The position numbers and the translations under genes were made by a program. Below the pieces are notes generated by a model that saw only the letters and a list, made by a program, of their open reading frames with translations, had not been told where the DNA came from and made no database searches. DNA of 64,000 nt, from contig JBITNC010000001.1 of NCBI GenBank assembly GCA_050084985.1, forward strand, positions 101,494,001-101,558,000. Direction: 5' to 3'. This DNA comes from Nageia nagi. Taxonomy: Eukaryota > Pinophyta. Numbering within the stretch: the stretch's first letter is position 1; every line of letters begins with the position of its first letter. Positions 46,591 through 58,616 of this stretch are shown here, in pieces.

Positions 46591-46959
46591 GTCAAAATCT
46601 AGTGTAGGCCATCAATTCTTGATGTTACAAACTTCTAGTAGGTATTTAAATCTGATGAACATATTATGAATTTCCTATTAGATAAAGCAGTGGCTCATCC
46701 CAATGGTATTGAAGAAATACCTAATTATTTCCAAGAGATAGATGTAATTCAACTTAGAAATAATGTTATACCAAAGTGATTACTCTCTTTTGAAATATTG
46801 TTTGATTTAGAAGATGTTCGAAAAGCCAAATCCTTGGCCATTCAAAAGGAGGGTAATATTGAGCTAGAAGTAGAGGCCATGAAGTATATAAAAATTGGAT
46901 CAAAATACTTGGACTTATGATTATATAAAAATATATGACAAACTATGATTCAGCATACT

Positions 46960-48200
46960 ATTGAACTTGAACAAGAAGCTAAACCATATAGACAAAAATA
47001 GAGACTAGTTAACCCATAAATAGAAGAAAACATTAAGAAAAAATTAATTAAATTGCTAGATTCTAAAATTATCTAGCATATCAAGCATTTTTTTTGGGTT
47101 GCTAATCTTGTCCCAATAAGGAAAAAGAGTAGAGAGATAAGATTATGTGTAGATTTCAGAAATCTGAACCAGGTGTCTCTCTCTTAAGAAAAATTATCTT
47201 CTTCCTCCCATGGAATAAATCCTACATATAGTAGCTAGGGATTGCTATTTTTCTATGATTGATGGCTACTCAAGATTCAATTAGATTTGGGTAAAAGATG
47301 AAGATCAGTGCAAAACTGCATTCACAACCAAATGGGAGATATCTACTTTTCAAAGGATACCCTTTGGTTTTTGTAATATGAGAACTACTTTTCAAAGGGC
47401 TTTGGACCATGCATTTGGTGATCTAATAAATAAAATTATTCTAGTTTATCTAGATGATATCGTAATATTTTGTAAGAATAGAAAGGATCACTTGGAACAT
47501 CTTAGGTAAGTCTTTTAAAAATGTATAGAATTTGGGATTTCAATTAATCCCAAAAAGTCTATTTTTATGGTTAACCAAGAAAAATTACTTGGATAAATTG
47601 TCTCAAAAAATAGATCGATAATTGATCCAGATAGAGTCAAAGCTATTGAAACATTATCACTCCCTTCTAATAGGAAGGCCTTGCAATCTTTCCTTGGTCA
47701 AATCAATTTTGTTAGAAAGTTCATCAATAATTTTTTAGAAATTGTATCTTCAATTACTACAATGGTGAAGAAATATGTATTTTCTTGGTCAGAAGAAGCA
47801 AAGCAAGCTTTTTAGAATAATAAAAGGGCCATAATAGAAGCTTATGTTTTGAAAAATTCAAATTTTTCAAAAGATTTCATTATGTATGTATATGAAGCAG
47901 AGAAAATTATTGCTGCAATTGTAGAATAGAATGATGATAAGAAAGAAGGACATCTGATTGCCTTTCATAGCCAAAAACTACATCAACATAAAAAAAGTAT
48001 TCATTCATTGAAAAATAATTGTTTTTCATAATGAGAAATTTAAGCATTATGTGTCTCATAATATGATCCTTATATATACCATTCACCCTAATGTGAGAAA
48101 TTATGTTATTGAAGGAGAATTAGTTGAAGAAAAAGTTGGTTGGATTACTAAGATAATGGAATATGATGTATAAATTAAACCAACTAGGCTTATTAGAGGA
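46960..48200 (+). pseudogene. Gypsy-B reverse transcriptase and tethered RNase H
   Basis: RT landmarks: IELEQEAKPYRQK near 46960, FFWVANLVPIRKKSREIRLC near 47090 and VDFRNLNQVSL, YFSMIDGYSRFN near 47250, TAFTTKWEISTFQRIPFGFC near 47320, and YLDDIVIF with the active site at 47447-47458. Then GISINPKKSIF, KALQSFLGQINFVRKFI near 47680, and EEAKQAF. The tethered RNase H shows DFIMYVYEAEKIIAAIVE near 47876 and GHLIAFHSQKLHQHKKSIHS. Ends with PTRLIRGKALCE near 48183. The order to integrase is direct, with no further RNase H. Confidence 0.8.
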
Positions 48201-48369
48201 AAAGCTCTATGTGAAAATATAGCAAAAGCTTCACACATGATTGCTATCATAGAGGATGAACAACATCTTAATAAAAAAACTGATTGGATAAAATAAATTA
48301 TTTTTTATTTTTAGATTGGTAAATGTATTGAATCTTTGGATAAATTTTAGCGAAGAAGATTCAGGCTAC

Positions 48370-49550
48370 AGACTTTAAAGTTTGTGATGATAGATGATCA
48401 TCTTCATAGGAAGAATTTTGATCAAACCCTATTAAGATATGTGACTCATGATGAAGCTCAGAGAATAATACATGAATTTCATTATGGATTTTTTGGAGGA
48501 CATTATAGTGGCCCAACTACTACAACAAAAGTGTTACAAGTTGGGTACTATTGACACACCATATTTCAAGATTCATTCAAGATATCTCGAGAGTGTGAAA
48601 AATATAGTAGATATGTGAGAAAAAGGAGATAAGCTACTATGCCTCTTAAGCTTGTGGTGGTTGAAGAACATTTCCAACAATGGGTCTAAACTTCATTAAT
48701 GTTATAAACCCAAATTCCTTAGCAGACCATAAGTTTATCTTGATTGCAATTGATTATTTTATAAGATGGTCAGAAGCTATACCATGCAAAAATGTAGATC
48801 AAGAGGCAGTGATGGAAATGATAAAAAAAAATAATCACTCATTTTGGTATCCCATAGACTATTTTGTCAAATAATGGTCCTGCATTCACTAGAGCTAATT
48901 TATCAAACTTTGTTATTGAATATGGGATCTATTGGTTATTTTCTTCAAATTACTACCTACAGGGGAATGGGTTAGTTGAGTCAAAAAATATGAACCTAAC
49001 CTGGATCATCAAGAGAATAATTGAAGGTAATCCTAGATAGTGGCATATATAATTAGACTATGTATTATGGTTAGACAAGATTAGTATTAAATCAACTATT
49101 AAGACATCCCCTTATGCATTAGTATATGGTAAAAGACTAGTCTTGCCAATTCATCTTGAGTTACTCGAACTACAAATTCTATAAGAGTTGGAAAACTACG
49201 ACTTTGAACCTCTACAAAAAAGGTTTAATCAGTTTGTTAATTTGGAAGAAGACTAGAACAAAGCGTATGAGTCCTTCTAGCACTGCCAATAGATAGTCAA
49301 GAAATGGTTTGATAAGAAGAATTTTTCCTAGGTAAAGTTTGAAATAGGAGACATTATCCTCAAATGGGATGAGGAAAGAGCAAATTGTGGAAGACATCAT
49401 AAATTTGACTCCCTATGGAGAAGGACCTATATAATCACTTAAGCCATGCAAAATAATGCATTCAAACTATAGGATATCATTGGATCTCAAGAACTACCTA
49501 TCCCAATGAATGAGATCTATTTGAAATATTACCAGATGATAGGGTGATTC
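48370..49550 (+). pseudogene. Gypsy-B integrase
   Basis: The zinc-binding N-terminus is visible as IIHEFHYGFFGGHYSGPTTT near 48462 and KISRECEKYSRYVRK near 48580. The core starts at WGLNFINVINPN (48679) and continues in a clean segment to 48874 with LIAIDYFIRWSEAIPCKNVD. A second Asp region (NNGPAFTRANLSNF-like) follows at 48870. The C-terminal region with KFEIGDIILKWDEERA-like sequence near 49340 and GPYII-like sequence near 49425 is recognisable. Stops and frameshifts present. Confidence 0.75.
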
Positions 49551-49585
49551 CATAACACCCACTAAAAATTGTATAGTATGTATTC

Positions 49586-49588
<3 letters not shown>

Positions 49589-49625
<37 letters not shown>
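49589..49625. repeat. (TA)n microsatellite
   Basis: About 18 uninterrupted TA repeats between integrase and the extra frame of gypsy-B. Confidence 0.95.
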
Positions 49626-49629
<4 letters not shown>

Positions 49630-50116
49630 GTTTATACATTCCTTAAGTCTAAGCACATTCCTTAAGGATATAGGTATCCATTAATATGAGGCATTAACTG
49701 GGCATGGTGTGGAATTGTAACTTGCTTGCTGATAACTATCAATCAAAAGGAAATCATTTAAGAAAGGATTTCCTTGGATCTTCCACTCATCGTGCCTTAT
49801 CTCCTAATTTGAATTTGATGTGCTTTGAATAATTCCATTCTTTTTTATCATCCACCACTCTGTACAATACATGAATCCCAAAATTCCTTAGATATTTATT
49901 ACAATTAGTAATTGCAACCACCACAAACCTTAGGCAAATAAAAAAATCTGTCCAACCTTCCTATTCTTCACTTAGCCATTCTAAGTTTTTAAAGAAAACC
50001 TAAGCTTAGAGCCTATAGAGAAAATTAAGTGAGGAAGGAAGGAGTTTCAGAGCTTTACATAGTAAGGTTTCAAGCTCTTAATGTAAACTTGTGTTGCAAA
50101 GAAGATTGTAGACACC

Positions 50117-53100
50117 ATGATGATGACTAAGCAACCAACTGAGGCTAAGCATGAAAGGGTAGATGTTGACCTCATTGCTATTCAAAATGAATACCTAAAA
50201 AATGCTTCTAAAGTCAATTGGATGGATATGGGGGTGATTAATCACATGGATAGCTGGCATACTAATCCCATGGGGATCCTATTACAACACCTGAAGCTTG
50301 AGGTTGTAGGTAAAGGAAAGTCTCTTACTAAGTCTAAGAGAGATGTGATGATTGAACAGAGCTTGGCCTATTATGTGCCCTATGAATCATTCACCTATCC
50401 TGAGTTATTATATGCTATTGCACTTAGGCATAACCAACAAGGTTATGAAATAAGAGTTTTCAAGGATCAACAATAAGAAGGGAAATATGGGTCAAAACCT
50501 AAGCTAGTGTTAGATTACTCTTCTGAATCTATTATTCAATCATTTGTAGTCCCAATTGATTAAACCTTTCATGTAAAAAAAGAGATTGATTTAAGATATG
50601 AAAGGGATGATTTCTACAAGAATGATGGAGAAATGCTAAACTAGATTAATGAGAGATATAAGGGAAGAAGTACAAAGCTCATGCGAAGCTATGATATCTC
50701 TTCATTTGAGAAGGCCCGAGATAGAAAGGTGCTGCAAGCATTAGCAATCATTCTTGGAAAGAAGACTCAGATAGAAGCATATGAAGCCATGATGAAAATG
50801 ACTTACAATATAATAGAAGCACATGTTTGCTATGATTTCCCTACCTTTATTTTAAATGAAAAGAGAAGAAATATTTTCAATATTGGGAAATTGGATTTTT
50901 GACATATTCTACTTATTTATGGTGGCTATTGGTCCATCAAAATCTTGAGAAATTTTTTGAAATAGGAGCTTAAGTTGAACTTGCTACCCTAACCATAGGA
51001 CCTATGCTAATGGATTTTAGGATCCTTGTATTAAAGAAGTTGCATGGCTCATACTATGAGTTTATAGATAAATTCTATGCACCAATGGTGGAGATCCTGA
51101 TAGGAAGCCATCCAATAGGCTACGTCAGACCACCATATGGGAGCTATAAGGAGGGAATAAGATAGGTGACTAGTATGTGTTGAAGGATTGGACTATTATG
51201 ATAAGGTATGGGTATTTTGAAAAGCCTTTTTTCCTACCCAAATTTGTTACTACCCAATTGTATTCTATAAAGATGGGTAGGAAAATGTGTGCTATAAAGA
51301 CCAAATATGGGTTTGAGGGTAATTTCAAACCCATTGTAAATATACCAACTACTATAAAAATTTTACTTTGTTAGAAATAGACTGTAAAGATAGCATAGAT
51401 GAGTTTATTACATGGAATTTTAAGTTAGAAATGGTGGATTCCCCTTAGATGTATGAGCCACGAGGGGAAATTACAAAGATTATAAATTCAAATAAAAATC
51501 ATCCAACTTTTATCCATTAGCCAAGGCCTCATGTGGAATATTTTGTAAATTAGAATGAGCAAGAAGCTAAGGCATCATTGAAGTGGAAATTTGAAACTTT
51601 GAATAAGTCATGGTTAACCCTTGAGGGTATCAAGAGATACAAGAACTTGGAGTTCAGATGATAAAAATTTGCCCTAGACTCAAAGGTGTTGGTCTAGTTG
51701 AGAGATGAGTTGGGCTAGGGACCCAATAAAATTCATTATTTTACTAAGTTTAGATTTGAATACACTACCAAAATCCACCATGTTGAAAAGCAATTGTTTG
51801 GTGAATTCAACTATGATAAATACTAGGAAGCCTAGTATACATAAGACCCACTGCCAAAAATGGGAAAACCTCTCCCACCTAATTTCCAAGGGAAATCAAA
51901 AAGGGAAGAAAAGAGAAAAGAATCTAGAGAATCATCTGATTCAAAATAGCCAACAAATAAAATAAGAATTCAAACTTTGTTGCAATTCTAAGCAAAGCAA
52001 GCCTTAAAGAAGGAGGAGAAGCCCACTAAGAAACCCCAAACTATGCAATCTTGAGTTCCAAAGACTACACCCCCATCTCCAAAAGTTAGTCAAGACATGT
52101 CAGAGGGCATTATAGGAGAAACATAAATGTTTGATGCTAAAGAGACCCAAAGGTACCAAAGCATAGAAACCATCATCTACCAAGACATGTGAGAAGAAGC
52201 AGGAGATGAGGTCTAGCAAGGTGAGGGTAATGTGCTTGGTACGAGTGGTACCCTAACAATTGAAGGTGGAGTGAGTGAAGATGATGATGAGGAACCAAAG
52301 AAGAAAAAGGACTCCAACCCAACAGATAAGACTCCTCAAAAGGAGAAGCCATTAGAAGAGGAAGAAGGAGAGGTTGAAGTATTAGATTCAACTCTTAAGA
52401 AGGCAAAGCAACCCCCACAACAAACTTTGACATCCACTTTAGCAGTAAGTACACCACAACATTATTTAATTTCATTTTCTTCAAACTTGCAAGAGGAGAT
52501 TAAAAGCATTTTTTCAACATAAGTAGTACAACCCATTAACTGGGAAACTTTTATCAATAAACCTCCTGTGCTCCCAGAGTCACAATCCAAAATTTTGAGT
52601 AGAGTTACAAAGATAGGAGACATTAAGATCACCTATATGCCTTTTAAAGAAGGGAAACTAGATATTGCTCCCATGATAATCATAAATGTGATGCAAAGTG
52701 ACCCAACCATAGATCAATCTAGGTTCCTTAGAAATACTTCTATGGTAGCTGGTAAAACCCTCTAGGCTATGGAAAATAAAATTGATAAACTAAACAAAAA
52801 GATAGATCAATATAAGAAAGACTACTCCTTTAAATATAAGATAGTTTCTAGGTTGTAAAATCAAAATAAAGATTTACTAGGAAAATTGGGAAAGCAAAAG
52901 TCCAAATTTGAGAAGAATCTAGCAAAAAGTAAATATGAGCTAGATAATGAAAATAAATAAATAGAAGATCTCAAAGCTCAATCTACATTAATAGATGATA
53001 AAAAGGCCAAACAAGTTGAGGAAGAATTGAAAAAGGTAGTAGCAGCTAATAAAGTGCTTAGTGATTATAATACAAAGCTGTTGCTAATTGTAAAGGGCTT

Positions 53101-53890
53101 CAACAAGACCCTTGTTGAACAAATAGGAGAGAAGCTGGTGAGTTTATCATAGTTACACTTATTGAAGAATTAGATGGAACAAGCTCTCCAACAGTTTACT
53201 ACTTAGCTTGCTCTCTACAAATTGGCTCTAGATATACCTAGATTGGTAGTTGAGAGAATGTAGAGTTGGTTGATAGCTGTCATAAAAAAGGATATATCTG
53301 CTATTACTCCCAAGCCCAAGCAGACATTTTTAAGGTGAACATGGGATATCTACAAATTGCAAGATCTAGTATTCAATATGGATATTGATAAACACCAACT
53401 TGACATAGAGGTTAGATTTGTAAGTAAATTATTTCATTCTTTGGTTGAATTGAAGGCTCCTAAGTTATGGGAGAAGTAAGATGTACAAGGTAGTGCTACT
53501 AGATGGGTGGAAAATATCATTTAGATTTTAGAATAATCTTTCTTTGAGAAATAAATCTTAGACTTACAACAAACGGATAACCTTGCCTAGGAGGCAATTG
53601 TAAGATTCCTATATATTGAGAGTTGGAGAATGTGCTGATAGGGTTTAGAGTAGATACAATGAAGATACAAGCTTACCCTATGCTATCACAAGTTGATTAT
53701 CAATACTTAAAGGACTTGAATATGAAGATTCAGTATTTGCTCCATGCAGATCTAATTCCATTGCCTAACACACCTACAAAAACTTCATTTGGATAGGCAA
53801 GTGGAGCAACAAGTGAAGGGTTCTATTATCCAAAAGGAAAAGACCTCAAGAACTGCTAAAAGATTGTATTTTTTTAGAATTACACTATGG
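50117..53890 (+). pseudogene. ORF-X: large unidentified reading frame downstream of gypsy-B integrase
   Basis: About 1250 codons, mostly in one frame from an ATG at 50117, with many single stops and two or three frame changes (near 50895, 51175 and 51375). Clean pieces: 50117-50476, 50681-50902, 51177-51374, 52232-52522, 52568-52765. The N-terminal part looks folded (WMDMGVINHMDSWHTNPMGI near 50219, KLHGSYYEFIDKFYAPMVEI near 51040). The middle is charged and low-complexity (VSEDDDEEPKKKKDSN at 52274; PLEEEEGEVEV near 52348). The latter third is rich in heptad-like KIDKLNKKIDQYKKDY sequence from about 52775 to 53130, probably coiled coil. No retroviral enzyme motif, signal peptide or clear membrane segment was seen. 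The position corresponds to that of env-like or accessory ORFs in some plant gypsy elements. Function unknown. Confidence 0.6.
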
Positions 53891-53935
53891 GAATAAGGTA
53901 ATATTATGGTATTCCTTATTCTTTCATTCATTTCA

Positions 53936-55731
53936 ATAAATTTTTCTTATATTCCTGCTTATTTTCCCATTTTTTATATCTGTAAATAATGATAAGGAGT
54001 CTTTTCTCTACACTTAGTCTTTTATCAAAATTTTGGTCAAGTCTAAAAAGTTTTTGGTATTGTTAATAGTCCTAGTATTGTCTATATGTATCTAAGTATT
54101 AACCATTTTATTTTAATGTCTAATTGCTATCTAGTGGGTGTTGTAGTAAGTCTTGAGAATTAATCTTAGTCAAGTTGAGTGTTTTTCTGGTAATGATATA
54201 TAAAGGGAGAGTCATAGGTTATAGAAATTCGATGAAAGTCATTTTCAGGAGTTAATATACCATGTCTAGGTAGTATTGTAGCATGTAAAGAAAGTAAGTG
54301 TCTAAGTCGAAATCGAGGAGTTATAGAAGTATAAATGTTCTAGGAATTATTGTAAATAAGAGTCCTAGTTCAATCCAAGTAACTAGCGAGTGATGTTGTA
54401 AAGCTCATCAATTTCCAGAAGAAAGTCTTGATTGTACATCAAAAACTTGCAAGAAGTATTTCAAGAAGATATCTTCTAAAGCCTGCTAATTTTGAGTGAT
54501 GATGTCATCCATTTGGTTTGAAATTAGTAGGTCCTAAGATAGTTAATGGTGGGCAGTATCACATTTGGTGGGAGATGTTTCAAGAAGATAACTAAGTAGA
54601 GCCCATTGATTTTAAATGATGACATCATACCTTTTACCTAAAATTGGTGGGTATTAAGTGAGCCCTTATCATCATTAGATCTTGCCAAAAAGAAACAAAA
54701 CTCACCAAACTAGAGGAAGAATAATGGGAGGGGGGGAAGAAGACCTAGGTCCATTTGATCATGAGTATTTGACCCAAGGGCTCTATCAAGGGGTCGACCA
54801 TGACTCATTTTCACATGATAGTAGTAGTTCTTCATAGGATTACAAGGGTACCCTATTCATCTCTCATTATTCCATGTAGTTGAAAACTACAATGCTCATC
54901 ATTAATGGTTGCAGGGAGGTAGATCATTACTGATAGAATACAATGCTAGATTGTACCAATCAAGTTGGTAGATAGTGAATCTTCAATTAGCTATAGTCCT
55001 AGTATAATCTAGTCAATAATAAGTCGAAAGGATTGTAGCTTAATAGTATAATAACTTAGAGACATCAAGTTCTTAAACTTTGGCATTGATTGTACTTGTT
55101 CATTGTGTAATTTAACATAGTTGTAATTGGAATTGTACATTTGTGCATAGTTGCTTTTACTATTTTTAGCCAAGTAGATTAGTTAAGTGTATTAATGGTG
55201 AACAACCACCTAATGGTTGATATAAATATATAAATAGTGGACTATTGTAAGTCCAAATGGTCAAAAATTCTAGCAAATTTGCCCATGTATGTAAGATGCT
55301 TTCATATTTGATAATGCTTTGCCCTCTACAATATATGGCTATTTATTATAGTTTGTGAATGTTATGTATGAAATACTATCTTAAGTTATGGTTGTATATT
55401 GTGACTGTGAGACCTTAAAGGAAAGATAATTTAATATTCTTAATTTTGGCTATAGATTACTACTTGTTATACAATGTCTAGGCTATGTAGTGTTAATTTT
55501 CTTTATTAGTTTAATATGTTTATATCTTTCCTATTACTTTTAACCTTTTTATCTCTTTCTAGTTACTTTTAACCTTAATCATAGATAGGAATCAACCTAT
55601 AACCTAGAGATTGAGTAGAAAACCAACATAAGCATATTCCCTACAACCTTCTACTCTTTCAAGGACCTTACTATTATGGGAAATGGAGAATAAGACTAGA
55701 CCAAACCTTTGAGGTTACATTATACTAATCA
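53936..55731 (+). repeat. Gypsy-B 3' LTR, truncated
   Basis: Matches the left LTR from its start to the 'ttatactaatcaa' at about 55731 (left copy 'ttatactgatcaa' near 43504). The last ~135 bp are missing and copia-C pol begins instead. TATA box at 54197-54206. Confidence 0.8.
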
Positions 55732-58240
55732 ACCATTTCTTTACCAAAGCAATAGCCAACTGATTATCTAAAGAAGTTTGATATGGGTGAGCGTGGTCAT
55801 ACTTAATTTGTTTCAAAATATGCCTCAACCAAATGGCTTCTTGGGATGTGACTGACATAGCTTGATATTTTTCCTCTATGGTGGAGAGAGCATTAATAGG
55901 TTGCTTCTTGGAATCCCAAGAGATACCTCCTAAACCAATGCTAAACACATAAGCAGAGGTTGATATCCTATCATCTCTATCTCCCCCATAGTTAGAATAT
56001 AAGTATCCTGAGAAAAAAATGAGAGAAACTTAGAATACTTGAGAGCAAGATCCTTTATTACCAAAATATACCTCAAGATTTGCTTAATAATATTGATATG
56101 CTCAACATACAATTTCTATATAAACCATTTCATAAGATTGACTGCAAAGGAAATATCTGGCCTAGAGATAGTCAAATAAAGTATATTATCAAAGAATAAT
56201 CCTACAAGATGTTGTATTATCCAATTGAGAGTTAGATCTAAGGGATGGAGTGATTCTTGGAGAGACTAGGATTGCTGTAGGTTTGTACTCCTCCATTCCA
56301 AACTTTTAAAATATGTATGAGATATACTTGGATTGACTAAGATAGGTACAATCCTTGTATTGGTATACTTGCATACCAAGGTTCTAATGTAAGAGACCAA
56401 GATCAATCATTTCAAATGTTTTCCTAAGTTTGGATATGCACTCTTAGTATGATTTAATCATTATTTTCTATGATCAAAAGATCATCCACATAGAGAAGAA
56501 TCAAGACCAAGTCTTGTTCTTGATTGAGCACATATCGATCTGAATTAGAAAAGCCCTTAGAAAACTTAATTTCTATAAAGTGTCCTAAAATCTTTTTGTA
56601 CCAAGCTCTAGGTGCTTACTTAAGTCCATATAAGGACTTCTTTAGCTTGCACACAAGGGACTCTTTTCCTTCCATAGAAAACCCTTCTCATTGATTCATG
56701 TAGATCTCCACATCTAAGTGACCATTGAGAAAAGCACTCTTAACTTCAAGTTGAAAAACTTTATATCCCTAATATTCTAAAAGAGCAAGGATTAACATGA
56801 TTGTAGGCATATTTGCCATTAGAGAAAAGCTTTCCTTATAATCAACTCTGTATCTCTGAGTGAAACCCTTGGCTACTAACCTTGCCTTATATTTCTTAAA
56901 ATTTTTAATTAAATTGTATTTGATCTTGTGAATCCATTTATTGTTAATCAAATTCTATTAATTGGGATAGGAATTCATCAAATCCTCATATTCTACTTTC
57001 ATGGATTCCATTCAAAATTTATTCTTTGAAGCTTCCTTGAATGATGAGGGGTCATTATTGCTCAAATTTTTGGCAAAAAAGAACTTGTTTAAGATCATAC
57101 TTCTTGTTATCCTTTGTGTTGAAGAGTTTTTCTCTTAAGGTGACTTATCTACATTGAAATCCAATGATTTAGGTGCAACAAAAGAGTCATCAAGATCATC
57201 CAAGTCCTCACAAGAAGCAAATTCCTTAAAAAGTTTATTAAAATTTACATCCCTCAAGATGAACACTACTCTAGATGAAGGAGAGTAGATCTTGTATTTT
57301 TTATGCTGATTGCTATAGCCAATTAAGATGTACTTTTTGAATCTCTTATCTAACTTCTTTCTTTTCTTATAAATAATGAAGGCATAAGCATTGGAACCAA
57401 AGACCCTAAGGTGATCAATGATATATTTCTTTCCTATCCACACCTCATATGGAGTTTTGATTCAACTTATTTTGTAGGGTACCTATTCAGGGTGTAGATT
57501 ATCATCTTTATAGCTTCATCCTATAAGAAATTAGGGAGATTTCTCAACATGCACCTAGCTATGAACTAAATGGTTTTATTCTTCTTTTTAACAACACTAT
57601 TTTTTTGAGGGATGTAAGGGATCGTGAACTACCTCTTAATTCCATATTTAACACAATTCATTAAACTCATTGCTATTATACTCACCCCTATTTTCAAATA
57701 TCATTATCTTGATTTTGAAGTTAGCTTGATTTTCAACTAAAGCTTTGAAATCTTTGAACCTGTTAAAGATTTAATCCTTGTGCTTGAGTAGACAACCAAA
57801 TATCATTCTACTAAAGTTGTCAATGAAGTTCAAGATGTAAGATGGTCCCCTAAGAGACTTAATGTGAAATGGACCTATCAAATATGAATACACAAATTTA
57901 AGAGGCTAAGTTGCCCTTATTGCCTTATCTTGCTCAAATTTCTACCTATTCATCTTATTTAATATACACTTCTCATAAAGACCAATCGTGGGTGATGTCA
58001 AAGGAAAACATTCCATAAGTTCTTAATTTTTCATAAGTTGAATGCTATTGTGTTTAAGATGGCCTAATTGATGGTCCCAAAGATTTACCCTGAAGCAAAC
58101 ATTCATAGCAAGGTACATTTTTTTGGGTAATTGATTCCCAATTTAGTTTTCATCTTTGATTGATTCTTTCATTAAAGTGGCAAGTCCCTTCTTAATGCAC
58201 CATGAGTATGAGTTGAACTTGAACGAGTACTCTTTTCTTA
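55732..58240 (-). pseudogene. Copia-C pol polyprotein
   Basis: Pre-integrase: LWDHQLGHLKHNSIQLMKN near 58075. Integrase core: DNFSRMIFGCLLKHKD near 57840 and FENRGEYNSNEFNEL near 57690, then the clean 102-codon segment 57443-57135 starting MWIGKKYIIDHLRVFGSNAY and holding KYILIGYSNQHKKYKIYSP. RT: NNKWIHKIKYNLIKNFKKYK near 56945, ARLVAKGFTQRY, and the active site YVDD at 56493-56482 inside LLYVDDLLI. RNase H: SWDSKKQPINALSTIEEKYQ near 55920 and SLDNQLAIALVKK near 55770. Interrupted by several stops. Confidence 0.8.
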
Positions 58241-58250
58241 GAAATTAAAT
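55732..58250 (-). mobile_element. Copia-C: pol part of a Ty1/copia element
   Basis: Minus-strand copia pol, truncated at both ends. From right: pre-integrase, integrase, RT and the start of RNase H. It is closely related to copia-D. Left end: truncated in RNase H just after LDNQLAIALVKK at the gypsy-B LTR junction. Right end: truncated near 58250, next to an LTR fragment on the plus strand. Its 3' LTR is probably 40625-41132, on the other side of gypsy-B. Confidence 0.75.
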
Positions 58251-58268
58251 TATGAATTTTTTTTTTAA

Positions 58269-58616
58269 AATTTATAATGCATTATTGTAAGGTATTTTAA
58301 TGTAATTCACTTAATACTTAAAAGTATCCCTATATACTTTAAGTATCTAGTGAATATGATAATATAACTTATTCTACACTTCATATCATGAGCTTTCTCC
58401 ATGGGTAAAAGGGTGATGCATGTCATGACTTTGTTCAATGGTTAATAGGGTGATCCAAGGGAGGATTTTGTCCTATAAATAGAGGGCCCTCTCCTTGAAA
58501 TTACGCATTTGGAGAATAATAAAAATGCTAGTCTTGTAGAGTTGTAGGTATGCACTTGTAAGAATTTTGTAGGAGAATTATTGTAGAAGAATTCTTGGGA
58601 ATCTGTAAGAGAGTTT
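58269..58616 (+). repeat. LTR fragment, same family as the copia-D LTR
   Basis: About 348 bp parallel to 58627-58970: both start near 'ataatgcattattgtaa', share the 'cttaagta' region, and both carry CTATAAATAG (58473 and 58814). It ends inside the LTR ('ctgtaagagagttttat') exactly where the complete LTR starts. Confidence 0.7.
58473..58485 (+). promoter_or_regulatory. TATA box of the LTR fragment
   Basis: CTATAAATAGAGG in the truncated LTR, equivalent to the copia-D TATA box. Confidence 0.45.

Larger units (their letters stand above)
41725..55731 (+). mobile_element. Gypsy-B: very large Ty3/gypsy element with an extra ORF
   Basis: About 14 kb. Left LTR 41725-43638, primer-binding site, gag (43810-45440), protease (45640-46080), RNase H (46160-46590), RT with YLDD (47447-47458) and second RNase H (46960-48200), integrase (48370-49550), a TA microsatellite, a long additional degenerate frame (50117-53890), and right LTR 53936-55731, which lacks its last ~135 bp. 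All frames are decayed. The extra downstream frame and the RNase H before the RT make it unlike gypsy-A. It seems to have inserted into copia-C. Confidence 0.8.

Noticed and set aside
52173-52391. Leu-rich minus-strand open frame opposite ORF-X
   Set aside because: It mirrors the Asp/Glu/Lys-rich middle of ORF-X on the plus strand and has no independent support.
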